This document shows, one piece after another, positions 11,234 to 23,342 of a stretch of 64,000 bases of DNA; positions within the stretch are counted from its first letter, which is position 1; every line of letters starts with the position of its first letter. This DNA comes from Vitrella brassicaformis (Eukaryota > Sar > Vitrellaceae): the NCBI GenBank assembly GCA_001179505.1, contig CDMY01000305.1:429587-493586 (forward strand), given 5' to 3'. The translations under genes were made by a program, and so were the position numbers. Below the pieces are notes generated by a model. It made no database searches. It was not told where the DNA came from and saw only the letters and a list, made by a program, of their open reading frames with translations.

Positions 11234-11539
11234 GATTGCAGTTTGGAAGCGAGACGCCCCCAGCCCCCAGGTCCCAAAGAAGTTTACAAGAGGCGGAGGG
11301 AGCCAGCACGGGCCAGGCAGGCAAGGAAGAAAGCGCTCAGCTACGCTCAGCCCGCAGCAAGATACTGTACGGGTGATGATGCGCTGTTGCAGGCTTTCGC
11401 ACTCGAGGCCGGTACAGCGAGATACTCGTGGATTTTCCACTGTTTCGGCTGTGGATCTCTGCTGTGCAGCGGTCACCCGTCAGCACAGATGTCATCTCCG
11501 CCTTAGCGTCAGCTTTCATCTATCCTCATCGCTCATTTG

Positions 11540-13760
11540 ATGGACCAGCACGACGCATTCTCACCCAAGACGGGCGCTGCTCACGCTTCAAAGGCATATG
11601 CGTCGCCGGCCGCCTACCCGGCCGCCACATCGCACTACGCCGCAGTAGGGAACGTGCGGCCCAGCTATTCCTACATGCACCCGGACCACCACGGGACCGC
11701 CGGCTCGTCGGCAGTGGGGAGGGGCGGGGCATTTGGGGATGGTGCGGCCCGTGCTGCTGGTGAGGGAGGCAGGGGCGTGATGCTCAAGGGGCTGCGCACC
11801 AACGAGGAAATAGCGCTCGTGTCGGGGCTGCTCATCATCCTGGCACTCGTGAGCGCATGGTGCAAGCGAAAGGCTGACACACACACGTGTACATGGCCTT
11901 TTGTGTGTGTGTGTGTGTGTGTGCGTGTTGTCTGTATGTCAGCTGGTGATTTGGAACGCATCTGCGTTGGAGCGGTCGTACAATTTCACCTTCTGGGTGG
12001 GTCAGGAGCTGCCCATAACGATGCTGGTGCTGTTTACCATGTTCCTGGCCTTCTATATCGTCACCATGATCGTGAGTCCGACTGAAAGAATGGCGGGCAG
12101 TGCAGTGAGTGCACATGGGATGGATGGATGGAGGAAAGGGAGGGACGTGTGTGCTGTGCTGTGCTGTGTGCAGATAATCTTCAAGACGACCAATTTTCTG
12201 CATCGCAATGACCACACCATGATGCTCGTGGCGGTGAGTATATAGAAGCTTACACAGAGGGCTCGTTCGTTTGCCGATGCTTCGCTAATTTGGGTGTGGT
12301 GCAGCTGGTGTTTGCTACGTTGTTCGGCCTGGTGCTCATATACACGAGCATGCCCATTGGCCGGCTGGTGAGTACAGTACTCGGCTGTACGTCTGTCTGC
12401 AGTGCGTGTGAATCTATGCTCTTTCGTGTGTGTGTGTGTGTGTGTGTGTTGCAGTCGATGGACACGTACAACAATCTGATGTTCCGCTGCGACTTCTCCG
12501 ACCAAACCGTGGGCAGCTCACAATACATCACATACACACATACATCATGATGCACACAGCGACAGCGTTGATGCATTCCTCTTCCTCTGCTACTTCCATC
12601 TCTGCTCTGCTCGCATCGCAGTCGAAGGTCCACCAGACATGGCAGGGTGAGCCACCAAGACACATAATTTACACGCTTGTTTGCGGCCATGTCTGCCTAT
12701 CTGCGCCGCGTCAGTTCTCTACAATATCCGGAAGCAGCCCGAGTGCGGCCGCCAACACTCGATAGAAGACTGCACCGAACAAGGCAATCACACAAGAACA
12801 TACAACCACACAAACACATACACTGCCCTTCCTACCAGGTTTCGAGCAAACGGCCGAGACGGAGTTCCTCAAGCGCATTGAGGACGATTTCCGCCGCTCG
12901 GGCTTCTGCTGGCCGACCGAGAGCAAGACGGCCACACAGGTCGCCCAGGGCCTGGCGCCGTCAGAGACACTGCAGAGCGTCAGCGAGAAGGCCGCACAGC
13001 CCGCAGAGGGGACACTCATGGTGCAGACCAACAGCACCATTGCCCGGGACAAGCGGCATCATGGCCACCATGTGCACAAGAAGAGACACGTCAAGGGGGG
13101 GAAGCGAGAGAGAGAGGGCGGGGGGGCAATAATTATTGCGGCAGACACGGCTGAGAGAACTCATGTGAGAGGAGAGGAGGGGCAGACGCCGACACCGCCA
13201 GCACACCGACACTGTTCTCCAAATCCAACTATAGGTGAGTGAACTTAGGCGCACAAGCATCCAATCCAGCCTGGGGGAAAACATGGCTTCATACATGTCA
13301 GGGCCCGTTGCGCTCCCATGCTTGCGCGAGACATGAAGGTCAGCCCCACCCACTAGTGCATGCAATTGACTGGCACCTGGCTGGGCTGCCCTCTCTGTGT
13401 GTTGGTCCAGGATTTCGCGGCCGACATTGCCTTCACGACCTTCCAGCTGGGGATATCCCTCATCGAAGCTGCCGTGCTCGCAGGTAAGCCGCCAAGACGC
13501 AAACACGCATTCATGGAGGGCTGGATGGATGGTTACGTGAGGCTGACTGAAGGGGGGGTGTGCGTGTGTCAGGTTTTCTGAAGCTCATCGTTATATGTTG
13601 GAGGAAGGACAGTGGCCAGCCGGGAGAGGCGACGTACCTGACAAGTATGTCTGTGAGCCGAGAGCAGCCGAATCGCCATCCATACACAAACTGGTATTGT
13701 TCACTGTGTGCCTGTGTGGGTGTGTGCAGGCGCCTACTGAGAGAAGGCCAGCCTTGTTGA
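11540..13760 (+). CDS. Four-TM, tetraspanin-like membrane protein
   Basis: Exons in phase are 11540-11848, 11943-12071, 12174-12233, 12305-12367, 12455-12508, 12622-12646, 12839 to about 13164 or 13234, 13411-13483 and 13573 onward. ATG is at 11540. A Pro/Ala/His-rich cytoplasmic N-terminus of about 90 residues precedes TM1 (IALVSGLLIILAL). A short loop with the glycosylation-like NAS and NFT sites leads to TM2 (LPITMLVLFTMFLAFYIVTM) and TM3 (MMLVALVFATLFGLVLIYTS). Then comes a long loop with cysteines (RCDFSD, SGFCWP), and TM4 (FQLGISLIEAAVLAGFLKLI). This is tetraspanin topology, but the CCG motif is absent. The long loop contains a basic His run (HHGHHVHKKRHVKGG). The exon joins between 13160 and 13411 are unresolved: GTGAGA at 13165 fits phase 0, while GTGAGT at 13235 does not fit directly. 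Confidence 0.55.
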
Positions 13761-14073
13761 TATGGTTCCTTCGACACGAATGAATGAATGAACCGTGTCA
13801 GTCAGCATCTAGAGAGTCGACTGATGGGCTTTGTTGCTGCGCTGCATGGTGGATGGGCGGGTGGGTGGATGGATGAACGGACGGACGAATCGCATGCCTT
13901 CAGTGGTATGGATACACACATGTCACAAAGCACACTCGCACACGTGACGTACGGACAGACCGCCCTAGCCACACCAACACCACACACGACACGACGAGAC
14001 GAGAGAAGGGAGGGTGTCTACTCGGCCAATCACCACCACACGTGTCAGCCTCACCCACCCCTGCTCATTCAGG
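13761..14073. other. Intergenic spacer between convergent genes
   Basis: This is low-complexity sequence with GGAT/GAAT repeats (13776-13880) and CA-rich tracts. No exon-like frame with splice sites was seen, and no clear poly(A) signal. Confidence 0.5.
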
Positions 14074-15814
14074 TCAGGCTGGTCTGAACAGCTGTTCGAC
14101 GTCAGCAGGTGTCTGTATGGTCGCCATGGTCGCCAGCGTGTCGTCCAGCTCCAGCATCACCTGCCGTTGACACGTGTACGAGATCGGACCTGCAAAGGGG
14201 AGTGGAGTAAGATCAGCTCAGCCGATGGCTGGTACGGTACATGGATGCATCATGTCCGTTCGGCCAACCCCACCCAGATTTCGGCCATTCTCGAAAGGGT
14301 CTTCGATCCACATACCACAACCTGCACACATCACGTATGAGTCCACACAGGAAACTAACATGAATGACACAATCCATCCATCCGTCCTCCATCCAACTGG
14401 TCTCACCTCTGTCCCAGTCGGCTTTTTCTCCCCAGTTTCCCAGCCCATCGCGATGCTCGGCAGCAGTAGGCACCACGGAGTCACCAGCCGGATGGTAGGG
14501 CTCCCTCCTCTGCCGAGACGGCCGCTTGACAGAGATGCCGCTGTTCCGTCGACAGTACTGGTATTCGCACGAGTAGTAATGCATGAACTTGTAGAGCAGG
14601 GCCAGCAGCCCATCCCCGATGTCGCCCATCATCACCGCATCCTCATCCTGCAGCCCGAAGGCCCGCCTCCGCGCCTGCTCCTCGTCGGTGGACATGATCG
14701 CCCCGGGCTGGCACAGGAGGTCTTGTGTCTGCATGAGGGCCAGCGAGCGATCGGCCTCCTCGTGAAGCCGCTCTCTCAGCCCAGATGCCGGCGTGAAGAT
14801 GGCCGAGTTGGGGCGCCTCTCGCTGGGTTGCCAGAAGAAGACGTCCATCGGTGGCTCGTCCACGAACACCTTGGGGTAAGGCTTGAAACAGATGTTTTCG
14901 GGCGGCGCCTGCAGGATGGGGAGGATGCCCTCGTGCTGCATGAAGTGGATGACGAGCAGCAGCCACGCGTAGGGAGACGGCAGGCCGTCCCGTGTGTCGG
15001 TGAGGGAGCGACTCTTGGCCCACGTCTTGACTAACACGCCAAGGCCGGCCACACGGTGGTCGAACTCCGCATACGTCCTAAGGAAAGGAAAGGAAAGGAA
15101 AGGAAAGGAAAGGCAAGGCACACACGGCATCACAATTGACACGCTGCCTGTATGTTTTTGTTTGTGCAGCCCCACATTATCTCCCTCACCTCAGCATCCG
15201 ACTGTTGTGCACAACGCATTCTTTTCCAAACGAGATGTCCATGTGTGTGTGCGTCCCCAGACCCCACTGGCACCGCAGAATCGGCACCCTCGCCCCGCTC
15301 ACAGCCTCGGTGTTGAAGCCCGTCCTCTCCATCGGCCCCCGCAGCCTGTCGATGGCCTCCAGTACACGAGTACGGAAGGAGGCCCGGCCGCCCAGACCCA
15401 CATCATCCAGGGGCAGCACCAGATCCAGGTCAGACGAGCGAGTGGCGAAGCCTGCATATGAACATGCACATCAACATCAAAGGGGTGTTTTTGGCCCAGA
15501 TGGCTGCCTTGCATTGCATGTGTGTAATTTTGCACTGCCAGTGTGTACCGCACCTACCGCTCACAGCAGATCCATAGAGGAGCGGGGGGTAGCCGAAGGT
15601 CGCCTCGCACGCCTCACGAGCTGCCGCAGCACATAATATCACCGACACACTCACACGTATGTATATTGATGGTGTTCTCGACGTGTGGATCTGCCCGCCC
15701 ACCTTTGCCATAGGCCGCCATGTGTCTGTTCATGTCGTCCTCAGTCGGCTTGTTGCGCCTCACAACCTTCCACAGCTGCGCCTCACACGCATCACGCGCA
15801 TCAGATCTCGCCAT
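14074..15814 (-). CDS. Non-canonical poly(A) polymerase / terminal uridylyltransferase
   Basis: Six exons join exactly in phase to 434 residues: 15814-15703, 15620-15558, 15451-15190, 15077-14407, 14321-14241 and 14189-14074. The DNA polymerase beta-type nucleotidyltransferase motif spans the exon 2-3 join: YGSAVSG, then FATRSSDLDLVLP, giving GS-x(n)-DxD. The central PAP/25A-core motif AGLGVLVKTWAKSRSL with LPSPYAWLLLVIHFMQ follows. Near the C-terminus MWIEDPFENGRN is the nucleotide-recognition motif of the PAP-associated domain. The family (Cid1/TRF4/TUT) adds A or U tails to RNA 3' ends. There is no long RNA-binding extension, so specificity cannot be told. Intron 3 has a pentanucleotide repeat as its polypyrimidine tract. 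The start ATG at 15814 was chosen because the codon at 15826 is TTG. Confidence 0.88.
15080..15118. repeat. (AAGGA)n microsatellite
   Basis: About seven pentamer copies lie directly before the 3' splice site of intron 3 of the nucleotidyltransferase gene. On the sense (-) strand it reads TTTCC repeats and serves as the polypyrimidine tract, so copy-number change could affect splicing. Confidence 0.85.
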
Positions 15815-16125
15815 TCTCACAACCAATATCTGTGTGCAGCATCAATTTCTCTCCCGAGGTGCACTGGAGACCCGACGCGTCGCCCAGCCCCTCTGCGCCA
15901 TTCCAGTGCGAGCTTTGACGACACGCGAGCTTTTCTTCCCTCTCTCTCTCTTTGACCGTTTTGACGTGACCCAAGGTTGGGGGTCTTGCCCTATGACAGA
16001 CAGGCACCCGTCTTCTCGCCCCAACTCCCTCAGCATCAAGGGCGAGTTTTGTCCGCCTCGGTCAACAAGCATCCCTTTCCTGTGAAGGCTGTGGTGCAGT
16101 GAAGAAGAGTCAAGCAACTGCAGTG

Positions 16126-17650
16126 ATGGTGGACCACAGCGACGCGAGAATGCGGAACATCTGCAGGAGAACGGTGAGCACACACGCCTTCTTTTCCTCC
16201 AACGGACACTCAGCACTGCCGGTGCTGTGCGTGGCTTGCTGCAATGCCTGCAGGCCGACAGCTACCTGGACCGTGCAGAGGCACTGTATGACTCGGCTGC
16301 TTTCGTCTACAACGGCACCATCGACGGCATCAGGGTGAGTGCGCAGGCATACAGGGAGGAGATTAATTAAGACACTGACGTCCTGACCTGCCTTTTGCGG
16401 TGGTGCAGACTGAGCGTCTGACGGTGCCGGGCCACCCTCCAGTCTTCCGCGGCTCCATCGACATTCCCCTGTCGACGGGCGTCACATTCACAGACGCATT
16501 CCAATACCTCAAAGACCTCGAGCGGCGATGGTAGACGGAACGGGACTCTCACTTATGGGACGAAGGCACCCCTCCAGCTACCTACCGGCCATTGTCTGTG
16601 TGTGGTGTGGTGCAGTGAGTTTGACGCCATGTGTGAGGATTCGGTGTTTTTGCATCGGTATGAGGGCGAGAGCATCATGTCGTACCAGTCGTTTAGAGGC
16701 ATGTACGGGCTCGACGGCAGAGAATTCTATCTGATCGGGTGAGCACCCACAGACACACACACACACGCATTGCATTGGATTGATCCGTCTCTTATCTTGT
16801 TGTCTCTCTTGTTGCCATCCATGCCACCAGATTTGAGCGGTGGCCGAGTGCCGACCATGTGGTCCTCGCCGGCGGCAGCCCCAACGCCGCGGCCCCCCAC
16901 CCCCTCCCCTCCTTCACTCCCACATCCAAGCCCACCCTCAGGGCCCTCACATCCACCATGGAGCGGCTCAAGGCCGCCCGCACACGCAACAGCAGGGCGG
17001 CCCTCAAGCGCCATCACACCGGCCACATCTACCTGGCCTCATACGACATCGAGCTGGACGAGCGGGCCGGCGTCCTGCGGCTGCGGGCTCTCTCCCAGAC
17101 GGACTTGGGCCGGCTGCCGCAGTGGATTCAGAACATGGTGACGACCAAGCATGTGACTTCACTGAGACGGATCGCAGAGAACCTGACGGCGATCGCAGCG
17201 ACGGCCCGGCGAGGGGAGGGAGAGACAGAGCCAGACGGGCTGCCGACGGATGCGTCATGCTCGCCGTCGAGCGACGTGGAAGTCATGTCGACGTGCACGT
17301 GGATGGCCCTTGCGAGCACTGCCGTGGCGTCGAGCGACGCGACGGCTGTCAGCGATGGAGATGGCCTGTCGCCCATTCACAACCGGGGCGAGGGGGCCAG
17401 GGCCGACGGGGCGTTTTGCTGGGATGACGAAGGGCTCGCGACAGAGGCGGAAGGCAGCCTGGCTCAGCAGGTGCGCAGCGCACAGACAGACAGACCACTG
17501 TCGCTTGCGCAACATCTGACCTGCATTTCTCTGTTTGCTGTGTGGGGCTTGCCTTGCTCGTTTCAGGTTCATTGTTTGTGTGCGCCGGCTCTGATGGATG
17601 GCCGGTCGTGTGTGGGCGGCCTCTGGCGAGAAGGGGAAGGGCGCTGCTGA
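16126..17650 (+). CDS. START-domain (StAR-related lipid transfer) protein
   Basis: Six exons join in phase: 16126-16173, 16254-16334, 16409-16530, 16616-16738, 16831-17470 and 17567-17650, giving about 365 residues. The start ATG at 16126 is preceded in frame only by a GTG. The protein opens with a helical segment (ADSYLDRAEALYDSAAF). It then shows START-like order: CEFDAMCEDSVFLHRYEGES, SYQSFRGMYGLDGREFYLIG, FERWPSADHVVLAG, and a C-terminal amphipathic helix region (LSQTDLGRLPQWIQNMV). START domains bind lipids or sterols in a closed cavity. A Pro/Ser-rich and basic insert of about 60 residues (near 16870-17020) interrupts the domain, and a Ser/Thr/Asp-rich tail follows. The last exon is cysteine-rich and less certain. 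The START call rests on pattern only. Confidence 0.6.
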
Positions 17651-19041
17651 CAGGCAGGCAGGCGGGCAGACAGAGGGGCATACACACAGGCAGTCCGGCC
17701 GGTTGGGTGTGTGCGTGTTGACGTACCTTTTGGATGAAGAAGCGGTCTCGCCGGCCACCCTGGGTGCCTGCCGCCGCATCAGCGATGGCCGGTGGTGGCT
17801 CATTGGATTTCTTCGTCCCGTCCGTCGAGCTGATGATGAAGACACAGATGATTTTCGTGCTGATACATCCACACACACACACAGAGAGAGAGAGAGAGAT
17901 ACATGCATATTGATAAATTGGTCCTGTGGATATAACAAAGCACACCGCATAGGGGTGTCTATGTCTGTACTCTTGTTAAAGGGCAGCAGGGAGCGAAAGA
18001 GGGAGAGCTGTGTGTGTGTGGTGTAAAGAGGAGATGGCCAGATGGTCTTTGAATCCCCCCCGCCTGAGTGATTGAGTGATTGAGTGGTCTGTGGCTCGCC
18101 CCACCCCGCCCCTGTCTGATGAGATAGATGCATGCCGCGTAGAACGAACGCCTGAGAGAGGTTTTGTAGTGTTCTCTCTGATGGATGGATGGATGGCGGG
18201 GTGTGATGTGATGTGATGCTATGTGTTGTGTTGTTATGTGTTGTGATGTTTTGGAGGGCCGCTGGATGATATCGATGAGCATTCTATGCTATGCTATGGT
18301 GTCTTATATATACTCGTGTATGGTATGTAGTGTCTGTCTCTGCTAGTGGGCTGCGTCGATGGCCGCACCTCAGTAGCTAAGCAGCACAGCACAGAACGCA
18401 CCGAAGCCGACGGCTCGCCTCTCTCTCTCTCTTGTGTCATGTCCAAGTGTCCCCGGGGCACTTACACACACACACATGCACATGAGGGGCCATGCCTTGC
18501 AGGTGGCGGCCTGCCCATCGATGGGTGGAGGGACACACATGGCCGCCGGCGTGCGTCTGTCCACTCATTGATCAAATGCCTCCATTCCATGCATCTGTGT
18601 GCCCTGCATTTGACTTTTGGTGACTCATCCTCTCTCTCTCTCTCTCTCTCTCTCCAGGAGAGGAGCCTGGATTGCATTGCATTGCATGTGTGGAGGGTGG
18701 ATGGGCGGTTTTGATGAATTCCTCTGGTACCTCTGGTATAGACTCATAGACAGACAGACAACATCATGCGCTTTCGTGCATGCGCGTGTCACAGTCGTAG
18801 TTGCGTACACACCGTACACGCCGTGTGGTGTGGTATCCAGCAGGGTGGGTGGGTAGGGGGGGGTTGTTATGTTTGAGTACGTACGCGCTTGTCGGGCCTG
18901 TGAGGGGACACACTCATGCATGGCTGGCTGAAGGCGTACTTTTTAAAACTCAGCGGTGTCTCGTGGATCGCTCCCATTCTCGACTTTCTCCCATCTCTCC
19001 CCATCTCTCCCCCAAATCCCATCGCCTCGCCGCATTCAACC
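17651..19041. other. Repeat-rich spacer with one exon-like segment on the minus strand
   Basis: Mostly CA/GA/GGAT microsatellites, including (CT)n at 18630-18655 and GATG repeats at 18180-18260. On the minus strand about 17862-17727 reads SSTDGTKKSNEPPPAIADAA and on to RDRFFIQK. It lies between an AG acceptor and a GTACGT donor, so it may be an orphan exon or part of an antisense transcript. No neighbour exons could be joined to it. Confidence 0.35.
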
Positions 19042-22000
19042 ATGGCGGAACGACACACTGTCACATTTCGTTCCTTGTCTGGCTCTGCAGCATCAGCCAC
19101 CGAAGAAGACCTCAGGCAGCTCGGCCTCAAGGTCAGGCCCTTCGCGTCCCTCGCCGCCCCCTCCCGCCTCCCCCCTGTGCCCATTACATCCGTCCTACTC
19201 CCAAAGGTGCCCTTCCAGTCCTTTGCGTCAGTGCCCACACGAGAAGTGGACCTCACAATGAGTCCGAGCCGAAACGCGTCCTTTCTCACGGCCAGAGGAG
19301 GCAACGACAATCCCATTGGCAAGGGGCGCCTGGTCAACGCGGGCGTTCCCCCTGCGCCAGCCGCTAGTTTGGCAGTGAGTATGACGAACATGAGTGTGGT
19401 GTCTGAGGGAGCCGAGGGGGAGGAGGAGAGGAGCCCGGTGGTGGTGGTTCCCCGACTGGCCCTCCCGGCTGGGAGGAAAGCCAAGGTCAATGACTGGTTC
19501 ACTCACACAGGTGGGTGTAGGAAAGAAGAAAGGACGACAGACACAGATGGATGCACGTGTGATTCATGGTCTTCTCCCTTGGCTGGCTTCAGGGCGCAAG
19601 CGGTATGCAACGTTCTCCTTTTCCCTTGTGCTGCCGAGCATCAGCACTGCACGACAGCCTATACACGTGGGTGGGGTGGATGAGCCGCAGACAATGCTCT
19701 CTAACGTCACCAGGCAGGTACACGGCGGAGCGCTCATACGGGAGACACACACATGTTCATATGGATATATGCATTCGTCTGTGTGGTGGTCAGAGCAATG
19801 CAGCCCGTGCCCTTGAGGCGGCGGAGTTGAGGCAGACTGAGGAGCGGAAGAAGCTGCTAGATCTGGAGAGACAAAGGGGAGCATCTTCCGATACCATCCT
19901 GGAGAAAGGTGGACTTCGGGAGAGGAAAAGCTCTCCCATGTGTCTCATGTCCCGATTTGTAGATGTTTTCGACCGGTACCGTGAATTCCTATTCCACCAA
20001 CAGCCGCAGGGTTTCTCCCCCTCCCTCCTGCCTCCCCTGCTCGACTACCGGGACCTCCAGCCGTCCCCCGCGCTCCTCGTGCCGGCAACCGACAGCAGCG
20101 GCAGCAGCAGCAGCAGTGCCACCATGCACACCCTCCCCTCCCTCACAGACATGGCCGAGCACCGCCGGCAGCGCAAGAGAGGCCGGCACTTCGACTTCAG
20201 CCTCAATGAGAGGGCGGAGCTGCTGCGGGCAATCCAGTGGTACAACCAGGCGTCAGGTTGGCAGTGGGAGGGGGTGGTGGGGCGGAATGTGTTCTGCCGG
20301 TTTGTGGTGAATCTGGAGCTGCCTGGTCTTGAGACGAGCGGTCAGCTGTGGAGCGAATTCATCGACCGCTTCTTGTGGGTGGCCTGGGTGTTCGACGCTC
20401 ATGCGACCATCATACATGTCACGCGGCCACACCTGGTCATCATGCAGGTCAGTGACCGAGTGAATGGGGAGGAGAATCGATCTCTGTCTGTCTGTCTGTC
20501 TGTCTGTGTCTATTCCTGAGTCTCTCCCTCTGTGTGCTGTGCTGCCTTTAGAGGGGCCGGTCTGTGCTGACGAAAGCTCAATTCCTTTCTGTGATGGCAG
20601 AAGTCTTGGGGCACCTCATGCAGCCGGTAAGTGCAATGCGCTCCCTCTGCTCGCCCACTCACACACACTCCACATCTCTCTCTCTCCCTCTCTCCCCTCC
20701 CCCCCATCTCTCTCGACAGATTCAGTCGAGGATGGAGTACTTCATCAGCTACCACCTCAAACGAGCCGTCCAGCGGGTGGCCCCCTCGCTGCTCGCCCGA
20801 AGCCCCACCTCCTCACACCCACTCACCGACCACCAGGACTCACACACGCCACAGGGACTGCCACCAGCAGCAGCAAAGGGCAGGATGGGAGACAGGGAAG
20901 GCGGCACAATCAGGAGGAGAGGCTCACCGAAGGTGTGTGTTCTTGCGTTTCTGTGTGGTCGGCCCTTGTGCTTGGATGGATGAGTGTCTTTGCCTGTGTG
21001 TGTGTGTGTGTGTGTGTGTCTCAGGACAAGGAGAGCCGTAAGAGGGGGACTAAGGTCAGGAGGGACCCCGAGGGCGACCCCAGGGCGACACAGAGGCCCG
21101 ACAAACGAATGGACGCGGCGAGGCACAAAGTTATGGGGGTCAAGGCCATCAAAGACGCACCAAAAGCCGGGGCTGACGATGAGGTACACACAGCCACCCC
21201 ATCTCTCGGACCCCTCCCCTCCCAGCCCCATTGTGTAGTGCGTCTCATTTGTGCAGACGGTGTCCACAGTGCCGACAGTCCGCATATTTCGGCACGTGCG
21301 TTACATGCTGCTAGAGCCGGAGGTGCTCGTCATGTGTGCCGCCCTCCTGCCAATCTTCAAGCGGCTCTTTGCCGTCTACACAGCGATGCCGCCCAAAGAA
21401 TCGGGAGGCGCACAGCTGACTGACAGCAAGGCCAGCGGCTGGAGCGATGCTTCCATGCTGGGTGGGTGGGTGCGATGAGCGTTGGGCGTCCACCAGTCGG
21501 TTCATGTGTGTGCGTCTGCAGGTCACATGACTCAGCGTGAGTTCGTGGTCTTCTGTGTCGACTTCGACATTATCCCCCGTCTGTGCCATCGCAGCCGGGC
21601 GGCGGAAATATACAACGACTCGCAGTGCCTCACATTCGTGGAGAGGAGGACATCATCGGATATCGCTGTCGCGCCCAGGCTACACAGGCGAGCATGGAGA
21701 CCACCCTCCCCTCCCCACCCCACACACATGCACGCATAAGATGGTCATCTGTGTGTGTGTGTGTGTGTGTCTGTGTTTGTTGTCTTATCAGGTCAGCCAC
21801 CGACAGCAATGTGTCTCTGGACTACCTGTCGACACACGCCATAGATGAGGAGACACAGAAGGACGACCAGGCAGCAGCAGCAGCAGCAGCGGATGACGCC
21901 AAGACCCCGCCGCCCTCCACGAACCCGCAGCAGAAGAGGTCGTCCATGGTGATCACCGGCACACAGCAGCAGGAGGCCCCTCCCGCCCTGCCCACACCAC

Positions 22001-23342
22001 CACAGCCGACTTCCAAAGACAACAAGAAAGCCTTAGGGGCCGCAAAGGTGCTGGCTCCCTTGGCGTACGCGCGTCAGAATGGAGGATATGGACCGACTTT
22101 GTGGTGGGTGTGTGGTGCATGCAGGTGGGGGCTGGCGGCCGACGGCAGACGGGCAAGGACGAGAGGCCACCAGCGGTTGGAAGGGGGGTGGCTGACGCGC
22201 CGCCGGGCAAGAAACGGGCTGACGTCAACAAACTGAACAAAGTACGTACAATTGTGGGGACAGCAGCCACTTGGTCGATGGATGGATGACATACATATCG
22301 GCCGGCGTGTGCGTGTGTTCCGACTGCGTGTGCGTGCAGCGGTTTGCGGTGGCGTCTCTGATGGAGACCGTCCTGAAGATTGCCTTCCTGTATCTCCACC
22401 ACTACAGCACACAGCCACAAATGGTACACACACATTCATGCCTTGCCTACACGGATGTGTCCACTCATTGGGTGGGTGGGATGCTTCAGGCGTCTTCCTC
22501 CTATGTCAAGGTGGTGTGGCTCTACACCTTCCTTCTCTCACGCATCCACCACGTCAGGCAGCTGCAGCAGCATCAAGGCGCAGCCAGCGACCCTCGGTCG
22601 TCCCGCGCCGGGACGGGCGTGACGGGATCGGCCGTCATGGGCAAAAGGGAAGGTCAGTATGTGTGTATCGGGATACATACGGCAGCAGGGAGACACGAAC
22701 ACCCACATTCCTCCGGGCGTGTGTGTGTGGTGTGTGTCTGCAGTGAGAAGCCCCAAGCTGCGAGAAGTTGCCAGTCAGCCAGAGATCTTCGAGGTGAGTA
22801 CGCTCACACACGACGAGAGACACCAGGACTTCTTCCTTTTGGTGTTTTGCATTCCTCAGCTGGACGCCCTGGTGACGTCGCTCATCCGTCAGAAGCTGGC
22901 CATCCAGCCATCGGCCCGCGACGCCCCCTCCCCCTCAATCTCTCCCACAGCCTCCTACCTGCCCCTCCTGAAGAGCGCCCGGCCCTCACCCCGCCCACCA
23001 CCCGACGTCAGCAGCAGCTCATCCCTCTCCCACCTTCCCCAGCACTTCTCGCTGTCACCAGAGGAGTTTGTGTGGGAGAGACAGGTGGAAGCACGCACCC
23101 TCGAGGCACTCATGGCCAGGGTCAAGCAGAGTGGGGCTGGTGGGGGCGGGGGCGGGGGCGGTGTGTCGCCCGTCAGCCGCAGACAGAAGGGTGGGAGGGG
23201 TTCGTCAACTGCGACGGTGGGGGACTTGCGTTTGTTTGTGGGTGTGGTTGGGTCTGGTATAGAGGGTGCGATGAACTGCAAGATGGGGGCGGGTGAGAAG
23301 GACGCTGTGCTCATGCCCCTCGTTGCCGAGAGCTCCACCTGA
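19042..23342 (+). CDS. Large conserved-looking protein, function unknown
   Basis: ATG 19042 (context AACCATGGCG) starts MAERHTVTFRSLSG. About 16 exons can be chained in phase to the stop at 23342, giving roughly 1,000 residues. Visible parts are a Pro/Val-rich N-terminus, a helical segment (AARALEAAELRQTEERKKLL), a hydrophobic-aromatic block (LWSEFIDRFLWVAWVFDAH), a basic block near 21040-21180, VRIFRHVRYMLLEPEVLVMC, and an EF-hand-like but calcium-poor segment (MTQREFVVFCVDFDIIPRLC). Poly-Ala, poly-Gly and Ser/Pro runs separate them. One intron, 21688-21791, is GC-AG (CACAG|GCGAGC). The donor chosen near 22047 (AAG|GTGCTG) is the only one that keeps phase. The mixture resembles ciliary scaffold proteins, but I recognise no domain with confidence. 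Confidence 0.55.
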
